From positions 1 through 64,000 of the forward strand of contig JALQPE010001869.1 in assembly GCA_030407315.1 (NCBI GenBank): DNA of 64,000 bases, given 5' to 3'. Both the position numbers and the translations under genes were made by a program. Under the pieces are notes generated by a model, which saw nothing but the letters and a program-made list of their open reading frames with translations, made no database searches and was not told where the DNA came from. Shown piece after piece: positions 42,467-54,302 of this stretch. Each line of letters opens with the position of its first letter. Positions within the stretch are counted from its first letter, which is position 1. Origin of the DNA: Asparagopsis taxiformis (Eukaryota; Rhodophyta; Florideophyceae; Bonnemaisoniales; Bonnemaisoniaceae).

Positions 42467-44825
42467 CTATACTTCATCACTCTCAGAACCTTTGGATGCT
42501 TCAATATCTTCTCCATCACATTGACTATTTTCACCATCACTCGGGTCATCTTCGGTACTTTCGGTTCTGCTCTGTGTCTGATCTCCATCATCCTGTCGGT
42601 AACGCTTCCTCTTGGTTGACAATTCTGCTGTGATATGTTCAAGTATAGAAGATATCGTTTCAGATGTCTGCCTCACGTTACCATGGGTAGCGGGGTTTCT
42701 GGGTATTTTATCGTTCAGAATGTGCGCGCAAATCCTTTTCAGTCTTTGTAGTGAGAGGTTGTAGCAATGAGGGTCTTTCTCCACAACTATGCATTTTCTT
42801 GAGGTAAAAGCGCATGAGATCGCCGTCGTCATGGTACCCGCGTAGCCGTCGAAGACCAATCCTCTGGGAGGGCAGAACGTGGCTAGTATTTCCGTCAGAG
42901 CGACGGTACTCTTTTCTTCAATACGTACCGGTGACTTCCCTACGCAGAGTTTTTTCGGAACCTTGACATTGTCCAATACACAGAATTTGCGAGAGTGATT
43001 ACACTTAAGTACTGAGTATGAACTGAACAGATCGAGTTTGAATTGATTTGATTTCCCACCTGGTAGATATCCCATCACTGCAGGCTCTACACAGTTCTGA
43101 GGAGCGAAGCTACTCTTGTTCCTTGTCAACGTCGCTGAATCCTTCACAAGTAATAATGGATAACTTGTTACCACCATTCCGGCCTTGCGAAGGGCACTCC
43201 ACCAAGAAGGCAGAAGTTGAAAGGAAGAAAATATGATGAAATAGCAACCTGGCTTCAGTGTACGACGACAGAATCGACTAAAAGATTCTATTTCCTCTTC
43301 ATCGATATAGTCATTGTAGCCTCTCCCAGTAGAGGATTGATTGCATGAACTCAAAGAATAGGGAGGATCAGTTAGAATGAAATCAAACTTGTTGCATTCT
43401 CCATTACTAGTGTTCCGAACAGACAGCTCATACTGCTGCCAAGTCATCTGATAATGCCTTATGCCAGCACGAACCAAGGACTCTTCTCCTTCCATATTGC
43501 CTTCTCCCGATGGATTTCCAGTAGACAACAGACGAGTACAATGTTCACTTTTCTCAGGTGAATCCCCTGAAGTCTCTCGTTCTTGGTGATCGGTAGCATG
43601 GATGTTCTCAGTACCAGATGACTCAAACGGTACAACTTCTGGAGGTTCATCACTATTTTCAGCATCTAGAATGTTAAGAACTGTGTCAGCTTCTTGTCTG
43701 CACAAAGATCCGGACTGCAACGCTGAGGGAGCTTCCTCTGAATCAAATGAAGCTTTGAACTTCGCATGCAATAGAAAAGAGTCATCAGGGAACTTGGAAC
43801 GATGAAGTTCAAGCAGTGGAGGTAGTATGTCTTGCTCGTTTCCTCTATTTGAGTCAATTGCGGCATCGAACAATGTTGTGTGAAGCAAATTTCCCTTCGC
43901 TGCTTTCATTTCCTCTGGCCACAGATCTGTTTGTAAGTACCGCTCAAATTTAATGGCCTCTAGACGCGCTGCAACTGCTGCTGCATATTGCTTCTCGACG
44001 ATTGCAAAGGAGACCGGCTTGTAGTTATTCTGAGAAGCATAATACTTCACTCGCTTCAGGGTGTTGATGGAGTCGGTGATATCTTTGCACTTCATGAAGT
44101 TAGTGGCCTGCTTCAGAGATGAAGAACTAATGATGTCCTTATATATACGACAATCAGGAGTGCCGCGACATCGTCTGTGTGGTGGTAATTGGTTTTGAAG
44201 GGTTTGAGCAAGAGCTGGGTGCTCCGAGTTCAAAATTTCTCCCAGTTCTTCAATGACCTCCTCTGAAAGCCGCGAGGCTGTGCGGGCAAGCTGTGTCATT
44301 GTTGACACCGCCCAATTCTGCCCAACCATTACCTTCTTAGCAATTTGCACTGCACTTGGAGAAGAACCATGTTCTGCAATGTACTTGTTGATTTCGTCTT
44401 TCAAATAACGTAAAGTGTCGTAAGCAGTTTGTACGACCACATACTCTTCTTTTTGCTTTTCATTAACATTGCGCGCAAATGATCGCAGCTCACCGAGATC
44501 CGTTGACTTTATGACCATCACAGTCCAAGAGAAACCGGACCATCGCCGAGGCTCTTCTCTGATCAACTCTTCAATTGCCCTTAATCTGTGAGCACCATCC
44601 ACAACTCCATACCAAACTGGTTGGCTACCAACGATCTTGGAAGCTTCGTTTTCAGATTCTTCATTAGATAATCCTCTTCCTTTCATCACAACTTTCCAGT
44701 ACTCAAGAGGATAGGAGTTGTATGCACCGTCCAGCATGACGACAGTTGGAATCACCCCACCAGATGTAACACCACCATTCCCCTCAATATTACCATGGAA
44801 TGATTCCTTCAGACGTTTGATACCA
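42467..44825 (-). pseudogene. Element B ParB-methyltransferase, 3' part (split by C)
   Basis: Codons from about 65 to the stop of the gene found intact in C. It includes the ParB-like VWYGVVDGAHRLRAIEEL, the LTDPPYS motif IV and the VFDGYAGTMTTA motif I. It looks identical to C at protein level. The frame is cut at the ACCA duplication 44822-44825, where C begins; the first 64 or so codons lie at 55891-56085. Without a start it cannot be expressed as full-length protein. Confidence 0.9.
44822..44825. other. Target-site duplication of element C, left copy (ACCA)
   Basis: ACCA is repeated at 55891-55894. The uninterrupted site is visible in C's own methyltransferase gene as TGGT at 50596-50599, which proves the duplication. 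Confidence 0.95.
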
Positions 44826-46413
44826 AACAGTATATTCGTGTAGATGAGAATAAGATTAAAACATGAGAATGAAATTCTTAGTTGGAAATATTGGAATATT
44901 TTTATAGATTAAATGAGATTGCTGCACGGAAAAAATAATTCCATAGTGATTGAATGCCGCTTCCAGCCGTAGATGTACATTCATATTCACTGCATTTGGA
45001 ACAGATCAGGCAGTAGCGCAGCTGCTTGTTATTGCACCATAACACAATCTTCCTATGGGAACCAATCTCTAGTCAGTAGTCTAGTGCTCCCGCAATCTCA
45101 TAACTAACTAGAGCCACGATCTGAATCTTTCAATTTGCTACCAGTCATTGTCTCAATGCATTTATTCTCACTTGTTTCTTTTACCACAACAGCATTCACA
45201 CTTCATGATTATAAATAGAACCAAACCTGAGCTCATGAAACTTTGGTAAAGCATGAGCAGCATAGTCGATTATCACTGTACCGTGAGGGTCTCGTCGCAG
45301 ACCCAAAATGATGCAGATGAAGACACAAATTAGACCACATGAAAACCTGTAGAACATGAACGTCATCATATGAGCATGCATGCTTCGTAGATATAGACAA
45401 ACAGGTATGACATCTCAGAAACAGCGCATGTCGCAACAAGGTTGCATACATCAGCATGGCATGGATAAGTATGGGCATGATGGAGAAAATTTGCGCTGGA
45501 GCTGAAGCTAGAGGATCGTCCGAAGCGTGAAGAAGCGTCAAACTCTCCGCGAACCTGCAGCGTAGCTCTGATGCTTCCATATAATGAGGCTAAAAAGGGC
45601 CTATTTTCAGTGATAGTGTGTGAGGGAGCTGTTATATTTGGTCACCAAGCTGGTGGGTGAGTCGTGACTAACATCTTGTGCGATAAAGAGCACTTTCCAG
45701 TGCCTTCGTTGAGATTCAAGAGCGATGTTCAGCCGTATAGTTGGACACTGATGTGGCGAATGGAGTGAGATCGGTAATGGTGGAGCTCCGTAAATTATTT
45801 GCGCGGCATAGTGGCAGCCAAATCTGTACTTGTGGCTCCGAAAGAGGCGCAGGACGCACAAGAACTGCAGTGGAAAGGCTGGTTGTATAATATGGGCACG
45901 AAAACGAAGCAGTGACCCATATGCTGCCCAGCGGGCAGTAGGTGTGCTATTGTGGGGCTCATTTCGGAACGTTATCAAATTCCTCCTTGAGCAGCATGAG
46001 CAGTGTTGTAGAAGCAGTATAGCTAGCCACTGGTGTAGATGGATGTATCAAGCTCGTTCGAGCATGATGGATCAGATGATATGACACCATAAGGTGGAGA
46101 TGCTGCGTGGTGTGGTGGCAGCTAGAACAGATTATGTCAGTATGGGAACGACGACGAAGCAGTATACCAAAAAATGCATATTGTGTAACAAACACATTGT
46201 ATACAGCATGCTGATTTGGTGCACCACGCACGGATGATCGTTGTGGAATGAAGGTACATTGCGCTAGATAAAGAGTGAGGCGCACAATAGGAGAGGAACT
46301 GCTGTTGGAAGTACCAGGAAGTGGGCTGCTCGCACGAGATATATGGGCGTGATATGCAGGCAGCGATTCTGTCCGCGTTCCGGGCAGTAGGAATGCGGCA
46401 GCATAATTGCATA
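44826..46413 (+). repeat. Element C left terminal inverted repeat (1588 bp)
   Basis: Pairs with 54303-55890 (coordinates sum to 100716). The match ends sharply after ...attgcata; beyond it, tgtttgcat on this side faces cgtgatgag on the other. Confidence 0.92.
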
Positions 46414-46513
46414 TGTTTGCATATTGTTTCCATTTGGATACGAGATGAAAGTATGATGGAGCGTAGGCTTTTCCAATGCGTTCAGGTCATAGATCAATCA
46501 GGAGTTTCCCTCA

Positions 46514-48712
46514 CTAGGTTCGGAGACACTCTTTTATTTGTTTCCTCACAGAAACACTAAGTCGCCTGTCTGCATTTAAACTGTTGAATTTAACAACAAC
46601 AGCTTGGACTGAAACTTTGTCAGTCCATTGAGTCTCGTTTCCGTTCCTGTCTTGCATGACTGCTACACTGTACTGTCCGGTGTAGATATCCTGACTATTA
46701 TAGCGACTTCTCTTTGTGCAGTACTTCTGATACCATAGAAGTTCAAGATCAGAAACAATATCGCTCTCGTTTTTGTACACACGGAGTATTTTTCCTATCC
46801 AGAATGGGCAGGAGGGTTCTCCCGTCTTCACTGCAACAAACTCGTTTGGGCTATAGCTGTAGTCGCATAAAATGCTTTCCGATAGGCTCAATTTATCATC
46901 GGCCACACCGCTAAGTTCTGCATCATCCTGGGCTGAGATCGATCTGTGCCTTCCATTTAGTTCTGGACATCGCTGAATATCCCAATGGAACCTTTCTTCT
47001 CGAGTACGGTATACTTGGTCTCTCAGCGCTAACAAAGATTTAATCTTTGAATAGTTGGACAAAAATGATTCAACAGACTGTATACGCTTGGTGACATCTT
47101 GAATGTTTGGTGGACATACAATTTTCGTATCCGGGGTTTCACTTAGATCTGGGCAGCTTTTGAGAAATCCTTTTCCTGGAGAGTTTCCCGGGAATGGTTT
47201 CCATTCTTCAGAACAGTCTATTTTGACGGCTAGATGAGTCCGGAAAGGGCTGTGAACGTTGGCGGCTTGAATGGCTCTGGTGAACCGAAAATATCTGAAC
47301 TGCGAAAACGGAGCTGTTCTATTATATACGCATCCACTTTTGGTGAGAAGTCCAGAGAAGTTCGCTATGTTTCGCATTATGGAAACGTTAGGAGTTGGCG
47401 TGTATGATTCACGAAGCTCTTTTGCCAAGTCCTCGATCGTGACAGCATCCCGAATTCGTAAGTGAGTTGCTGTTCTCGAAAACAACTGATCGATATCCTC
47501 ATGGGTGTGGCCAATTGGTAGGAATGCAACGGTTGCCTCCAGGAACACACCCATGGAAACAAGGAATTCAACATAGGATAGGGTGAATCTATTTTTGTTC
47601 TCCCGAGTGCAGTTATCCATCTGCAAGAATAGGGTGTCAGGAAGACTCCCGGTTTGGGATTTGACAGTCAGAGAACGATGTAGAGCTTCCACTACGTGAT
47701 TCGAACCAGTCTCAAACTCCTCGGTCATTAAAAAAAGGTGAGATCGGTTAATAGCTCCATGATCGATCAATCCAATTAGCTTAATCTTCATAGAATGACC
47801 CCTTTCTGCCTTCGTTCTGATGACAAAATGGGGCAAACCGAAGGCAGATTGGTCTGCTCCATCAATTATCATGGAGCAAACTAGAGAAGGATTGTGTGCA
47901 GCCCTCAATCTGTTGCTGTAGTACTCTTGTCTCTCTCTAGCAATGAACTTATGGTGCTCTTTGTACTTCAGAAGTATTGGTGCTGACTTGGACTCGCTCA
48001 TGCCTGCTTTCTCCAGTTTCGAACGAAGGAGTTCACATTCCTCACACTTCGTAAATCTCCGCACCTTCCTGACCTTGATATGGGGATAGTTTTCACGCCA
48101 AACGCGAAGAAAGTACGCATAAGATGGTGGAGCAACCGGTGAACCGCTGCTATCAACTTCTGCAAAGTGCTCCCTGAATGATATATAGGCGTCAAGCTTA
48201 CGAAAAAAAGGAAGATGGACTTCGCTGCAGTCTGGCATCCTTTCAGCATTGTACTGAGCAGTGTGACTGAGAAAGCATAATATTGTGTCACAGTGATTGC
48301 GCCCTCTTCGCAACCTGGGAGGATTCTTAATAGCAGATGACGCCGACGCAGACGGAAGCCGCTTCACTGACCCTTACAGCTGCCTAGAAAATCCAAATGC
48401 TTTTACCAGGAACTCTGTGCATACTCGATCAGAGTTGAACCAGAAAAAGTTGCCTCGCAGCATTTCTGTTAGACTTTGTTTCCTTTCTTCACGAGACATT
48501 GATAGGATGCGCTGCTTCTGAGCATGTAGATATCTTTGATCGGCTTCCAGAATGCATCGACGTTTGCAACATTTTAGGTGACTCATGTCTCTGACAGTTG
48601 CCATCTCTTGGCGACGTTTGTAGAGCATACTGGGAGCCGTATGTTCTCTCCTGGTTCTTGAGGTAAATTTGTACTGCCGTTTCGGGACTTCCTCGTCCAT
48701 AAGGTGCTCCAT
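46514..48712 (-). pseudogene. Element C transposase with a CAA-to-TAA nonsense codon
   Basis: Same gene as 57778-59976 in B, from ATG 48712. The codon at 48376-48374 is TAA where B has CAA (58114-58116), a single C-to-T change on the coding strand (residue 113 counted from the ATG). It truncates the protein before the catalytic motifs (IDGADQSAFGLP, QMDNCTRENKNR, GHTHEDIDQLFS). The remaining frame is intact, so the mutation is recent and probably post-dates C's insertion, or C was moved by a transposase supplied in trans. Confidence 0.9.
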
Positions 48713-50404
48713 TCGTGAGTAATAGTGGTTAATAGACTCTGAACAGCTCTTGTTGACAGTTGCATTTGAGTTAGTGCCTGGAAGATGATCGGAATTTATC
48801 TTCCGGCCATGATTGAAGCAGTCCGGATTTCTGTTAGGGAGTATCCTGTAGAAGGACGAAGTGCAATACAAGAATGTTCTCCATTCCTATGATACACTAG
48901 AGGTACAATAAATGAACAGCTCTACTGGATACACTACAGGCATGTCCAGATGCGGCACTAGGTATACCAAATTCATCTTCAATCTAACAAGTTGTCACGG
49001 AGCAAAGAGGGTTGGAGAGTATTTCATCACACTCAGCTTCCATAGTCTTTTCTCATTTCAACTGACTAGTGATAGACAAACATGAATAATTGTATTCCAA
49101 ATTTCAGCTCAATTGAGTGTGAAAGATGATTTTGCGCAGCCATAACTACTTTCGAAACGTATTGATCGCTAGTTCTACAGTTTAGCATGCCGCATGGAAC
49201 ATCAAAAAGACGTTCTAGTATTCAGGAAGCTCAAATCTCGGCTTTGCACCGACAGGCTCGGTCGAGCCTTGATGGATTATTATTCATGCCCATCGCTGTA
49301 CTCATGACACGTATAGACTCGGAATCTTACCTATCCGCCTTATATTAAAAAATCCTGGCAAGGGGAAATTTCAAAACTTGTTCGACAGTATCATGCCACG
49401 TTGTTCATCTGCGTATGATAAGGAACTCATTCGAAGATTCAATAGTCGCCATCATAATGACACCATACGTCATATGCTCAGACACCATTCCTGGAAGTAT
49501 CCCTCGGGACTAATCTAAATCTATCGTGTTTTATCCAGGTGATTTCAGCAAGTGGGGTGTATTAATACTGCACTTTCACAGATGTGCACATCTATATCAT
49601 CGCGTGCCGTACATTCTCAATTCTGTCTCGACAGAACCGTCACCAGTGTACGCTGGTATTCCCGTGTACGTTCAGCAAAACTGTCAGACAAACTGGCAAT
49701 ATCAATAATGGGCCATATGTGAGCTCTATTTCGCATCCATGAACCTTTTTCAATGATGATATGATGACTCATCAAATGCTCTTTCGCGGTATGTTCAGAC
49801 AAGAATTGTTTCATTGCATTGGAACAACAACTCGTTATGCTTCTTTCTATGAGCTATTGGTGCAATATGAGTATTGGCACATAGCTCTATAGAGATCTCC
49901 TTCAGTATTGAGTATCATTTGTCATGTGAGAAAGTTTGCAGTGCAGCTCACCTCGTCCTCTACCACATTCCAATCAGTGAATTTTTAAGGGCAAACAAAT
50001 TCTAGAGACATACTTGAAATCATCGATGGCGTATATGTCAGTTCGGAAAACCGTGATATGTGACATTCATTGTACGTTACGATAATTTCACCTGTGATGT
50101 TCAACGCATTCTGAGTGAACAGCCGCTTGCTGAATAGGAAAAATTACTAGGCTGAACCAAAAACTTTTGAAGGTTAAATTACATCACGGTTTCCGAGTTG
50201 ACTTTTTTTTGTGCGAGACTTGAGCGTTTTAGAAGATCTCTTCCACGAACGGTCATATATTATTGCTTGCACCCCAACAAAGCTTGAGCTGATTTGTTTG
50301 CACTTGGTCTTCAACTGGAATACCAATACATTCCTGAGCTTAATAAATCCGCTTTCCCGCATTTTGGCAGAACTACCGCTCTGCAGAACACCTCGAAACA
50401 AGCT
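48713..50404. promoter_or_regulatory. Divergent intergenic region of element C
   Basis: 1.7 kb between the two gene starts, with no supported gene. The transposase frame stays open upstream of its ATG to about 48871, and the methyltransferase frame to about 50294. Both lack an earlier ATG, so upstream exons or leaders are possible. gtccttctacagg upstream of the homologous frame in B resembles a 3' splice site. Confidence 0.4.
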
Positions 50405-52954
50405 ATGAGTCGGAAAACAAGATCAGTGACAAAGAAAAGGAAGCAGAATCTTCATGCGGAGGATTTATCAATTGATCCATCGGGTATGGAGGTCGTAAAA
50501 GAGGCCTTCAGAGAACTGGTCAAGGATGCATCAGTAACTACAGTAGACCGAAAATCTTGCATCCCATTTACAAGAGTTCGCAAATTGTCAGCGTCTGGTA
50601 TCAAACGTCTGAAGGAATCATTCCATGGTAATATTGAGGGGAATGGTGGTGTTACATCTGGTGGGGTGATTCCAACTGTCGTCATGCTGGACGGTGCATA
50701 CAACTCCTATCCTCTTGAGTACTGGAAAGTTGTGATGAAAGGAAGAGGATTATCTAATGAAGAATCTGAAAACGAAGCTTCCAAGATCGTTGGTAGCCAA
50801 CCAGTTTGGTATGGAGTTGTGGATGGTGCTCACAGATTAAGGGCAATTGAAGAGTTGATCAGAGAAGAGCCTCGGCGATGGTCCGGTTTCTCTTGGACTG
50901 TGATGGTCATAAAGTCAACGGATCTCGGTGAGCTGCGATCATTTGCGCGCAATGTTAATGAAAAGCAAAAAGAAGAGTATGTGGTCGTACAAACTGCTTA
51001 CGACACTTTACGTTATTTGAAAGACGAAATCAACAAGTACATTGCAGAACATGGTTCTTCTCCAAGTGCAGTGCAAATTGCTAAGAAGGTAATGGTTGGG
51101 CAGAATTGGGCGGTGTCAACAATGACACAGCTTGCCCGCACAGCCTCGCGGCTTTCAGAGGAGGTCATTGAAGAACTGGGAGAAATTTTGAACTCGGAGC
51201 ACCCAGCTCTTGCTCAAACCCTTCAAAACCAATTACCACCACACAGACGATGTCGCGGCACTCCTGATTGTCGTATATATAAGGACATCATTAGTTCTTC
51301 ATCTCTGAAGCAGGCCACTAACTTCATGAAGTGCAAAGATATCACCGACTCCATCAACACCCTGAAGCGAGTGAAGTATTATGCTTCTCAGAATAACTAC
51401 AAGCCGGTCTCCTTTGCAATCGTCGAGAAGCAATATGCAGCAGCAGTTGCAGCGCGTCTAGAGGCCATTAAATTTGAGCGGTACTTACAAACAGATCTGT
51501 GGCCAGAGGAAATGAAAGCAGCGAAGGGAAATTTGCTTCACACAACATTGTTCGATGCCGCAATTGACTCAAATAGAGGAAACGAGCAAGACATACTACC
51601 TCCACTGCTTGAACTTCATCGTTCCAAGTTCCCTGATGACTCTTTTCTATTGCATGCGAAGTTCAAAGCTTCATTTGATTCAGAGGAAGCTCCCTCAGCG
51701 TTGCAGTCCGGATCTTTGTGCAGACAAGAAGCTGACACAGTTCTTAACATTCTAGATGCTGAAAATAGTGATGAACCTCCAGAAGTTGTACCGTTTGAGT
51801 CATCTGGTACTGAGAACATCCATGCTACCGATCACCAAGAACGAGAGACTTCAGGGGATTCACCTGAGAAAAGTGAACATTGTACTCGTCTGTTGTCTAC
51901 TGGAAATCCATCGGGAGAAGGCAATATGGAAGGAGAAGAGTCCTTGGTTCGTGCTGGCATAAGGCATTATCAGATGACTTGGCAGCAGTATGAGCTGTCT
52001 GTTCGGAACACTAGTAATGGAGAATGCAACAAGTTTGATTTCATTCTAACTGATCCTCCCTATTCTTTGAGTTCATGCAATCAATCCTCTACTGGGAGAG
52101 GCTACAATGACTATATCGATGAAGAGGAAATAGAATCTTTTAGTCGATTCTGTCGTCGTACACTGAAGCCAGGTTGCTATTTCATCATATTTTCTTCCTT
52201 TCAACTTCTGCCTTCTTGGTGGAGTGCCCTTCGCAAGGCCGGAATGGTGGTAACAAGTTATCCATTATTACTTGTGAAGGATTCAGCGACGTTGACAAGG
52301 AACAAGAGTAGCTTCGCTCCTCAGAACTGTGTAGAGCCTGCAGTGATGGGATATCTACCAGGTGGGAAATCAAATCAATTCAAACTCGATCTGTTCAGTT
52401 CATACTCAGTACTTAAGTGTAATCACTCTCGCAAATTCTGTGTATTGGACAATGTCAAGGTTCCGAAAAAACTCTGCGTAGGGAAGTCACCGGTACGTAT
52501 TGAAGAAAAGAGTACCGTCGCTCTGACGGAAATACTAGCCACGTTCTGCCCTCCCAGAGGATTGGTCTTCGACGGCTACGCGGGTACCATGACGACGGCG
52601 ATCTCATGCGCTTTTACCTCAAGAAAATGCATAGTTGTGGAGAAAGACCCTCATTGCTACAACCTCTCACTACAAAGACTGAAAAGGATTTGCGCGCACA
52701 TTCTGAACGATAAAATACCCAGAAACCCCGCTACCCATGGTAACGTGAGGCAGACATCTGAAACGATATCTTCTATACTTGAACATATCACAGCAGAATT
52801 GTCAACCAAGAGGAAGCGTTACCGACAGGATGATGGAGATCAGACACAGAGCAGAACCGAAAGTACCGAAGATGACCCGAGTGATGGTGAAAATAGTCAA
52901 TGTGATGGAGAAGATATTGAAGCATCCAAAGGTTCTGAGAGTGATGAAGTATAG
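50405..52954 (+). CDS. Element C ParB-like/HTH/DNA methyltransferase, intact
   Basis: 849 residues from ATG 50405, the first in-frame ATG. The N-terminus is basic (MSRKTRSVTKKRKQ). A ParB/sulfiredoxin-like domain has VWYGVVDGAHRLRAIEEL near 134-151. A ParB-type helix-turn-helix is likely at about 221-258 (AVQIAKKVMVGQNWAVSTMT). An acidic linker spans about 415-510. Motif IV LTDPPYS is near 548-554 and motif I VFDGYAGTMTTA near 721-732, followed by acidic VVEKDPH: beta-class order, as in bacterial and phage enzymes that methylate adenine-N6 or cytosine-N4. The DPPY form is commoner among adenine enzymes. The C-terminus is acidic. ParB-methyltransferase fusions are known in phages and bacteria; here it sits in a eukaryotic transposon. 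Possible roles are marking the element's own ends or chromatin, or regulating transposition. Confidence 0.9.
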   Translation: MSRKTRSVTKKRKQNLHAEDLSIDPSGMEVVKEAFRELVKDASVTTVDRKSCIPFTRVRKLSASGIKRLKESFHGNIEGNGGVTSGGVIPTVVMLDGAYNSYPLEYWKVVMKGRGLSNEESENEASKIVGSQPVWYGVVDGAHRLRAIEELIREEPRRWSGFSWTVMVIKSTDLGELRSFARNVNEKQKEEYVVVQTAYDTLRYLKDEINKYIAEHGSSPSAVQIAKKVMVGQNWAVSTMTQLARTASRLSEEVIEELGEILNSEHPALAQTLQNQLPPHRRCRGTPDCRIYKDIISSSSLKQATNFMKCKDITDSINTLKRVKYYASQNNYKPVSFAIVEKQYAAAVAARLEAIKFERYLQTDLWPEEMKAAKGNLLHTTLFDAAIDSNRGNEQDILPPLLELHRSKFPDDSFLLHAKFKASFDSEEAPSALQSGSLCRQEADTVLNILDAENSDEPPEVVPFESSGTENIHATDHQERETSGDSPEKSEHCTRLLSTGNPSGEGNMEGEESLVRAGIRHYQMTWQQYELSVRNTSNGECNKFDFILTDPPYSLSSCNQSSTGRGYNDYIDEEEIESFSRFCRRTLKPGCYFIIFSSFQLLPSWWSALRKAGMVVTSYPLLLVKDSATLTRNKSSFAPQNCVEPAVMGYLPGGKSNQFKLDLFSSYSVLKCNHSRKFCVLDNVKVPKKLCVGKSPVRIEEKSTVALTEILATFCPPRGLVFDGYAGTMTTAISCAFTSRKCIVVEKDPHCYNLSLQRLKRICAHILNDKIPRNPATHGNVRQTSETISSILEHITAELSTKRKRYRQDDGDQTQSRTESTEDDPSDGENSQCDGEDIEASKGSESDEV

Positions 52955-54302
52955 GATAGTATCGAAGCTGAAACAAAGGTTCTGCTATCTCCTAGCACAC
53001 TCAACTTCAGCCTCGACTCATTAGAATTAAACAGCGATATTTCGTTGGTGTTTTGGCAGACTAGTCGACATTTAGATTGATAGAGAAGCGCTTAGAATCT
53101 ATTTCAATGTCCAAATCCGACAGAATGATAGATATGGTCATGTAAATACTGCTGCACAGGCCTCTAAATGCATTAAATGCAGATAGGTGTCTCCAGGACA
53201 TGTCATTGAATCCTCCGCCCATCTGTGAAATGTCGTAGTTATCTGCAATGACATCTGCTCTTTCGACAAACTTGGAAAGCGTTATGGGACAAATCAGGTA
53301 TGTAGTTTGCCTTTCATAACGAAAGTTGACTCCAATATGTGTTCGCAGCATTGAAGCATTGCTGAATCTTCGAGGGCTCTAGCCTGACTGAACCCACGGA
53401 GGTCATCGTCGCCGTTTTGATAATCGATACAACTTTCAAATTTCTTCAACGATCGTATCTGGTATCAACAGTTCTTGAAGTGCCTCTACTCTTTCTACCA
53501 GCTGTTCTCTCCTGGATGACCGGCATACTGCAAATGATAGCAGCTGAGGAACGAGGCATTTCGTGCGTGTAGAACTTTTCACCAGTAGCCTTCAGCCCCA
53601 TTCTTCTTCTTTCCAATCATTTTCTTCGTTAAACTGAGCAGCATATACAGAATTGACGTTAGCGCTTCATTTCCTCATAGCCATATTTTCCACTTAGGGT
53701 TCTCTACTCGTTCCCGATTTCATAGCTAGTCGACCCTCTTCATTTCATAGTCTATTTTATTATGTACAGTCCACAACGAAGTACTCTAGGGAATGGTACT
53801 ATATGACTGCTTCTCTTCGTCCTCCCATTTGAAAATTCCTGGTATCGGCGATTAGATGTGGCTGCAATCATTACCGCTGCACCATAGTGTATGAACCCAT
53901 CAGAAAAAATTTCTATTGCCACGTGGTTTGAATATCATTACTTGAAGCTGCTCAAAAATCATACGCTACCATTGCCGCTGCAAACCATCAATTGGTCATA
54001 ATTTACGAAGATTACAGTTTATGTGAATGACCAATAGCAGTTTGACAGAAAAATGTTGGCTTCCAGAAATTCGTAAGGTTTGACCATTGAACTACTGCTG
54101 TATTTTGACGGCCTAGCCGTTGACGTACTAGCTCGGTTCGACTTACCTTCCTACCTTCCGCACACCGCGCCCATGTAACCCATCCAGATCGCCAAAACCC
54201 CCGCGCTTCGAATAACTGCTTCTCTCCTGTTTTCCGCCTCACTCTTCATCTAGCGCAATTTGTCTTCATACCATGAAGAAAATCACTGCGCGCCTCATCA
54301 CG
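52955..54302. other. Element C spacer 3' of the methyltransferase
   Basis: Mirror of 41119-42466 in element B. It contains the same convergent 96-codon frame (53061-53351, minus strand), with no recognised function. Confidence 0.4.

Noticed and set aside
33491..48376. Reassigned stop codons (alternative genetic code)
   Set aside because: Both TAG and TAA appear as lone internal stops, and stops of the same kinds end other genes normally. B has CAA at C's stop site, which points to ordinary mutation.
50294..50404. Earlier start for the element C methyltransferase
   Set aside because: The open frame reaches 50294, but that codon is TTG. The first ATG is at 50405, so the extra 37 codons were not annotated.
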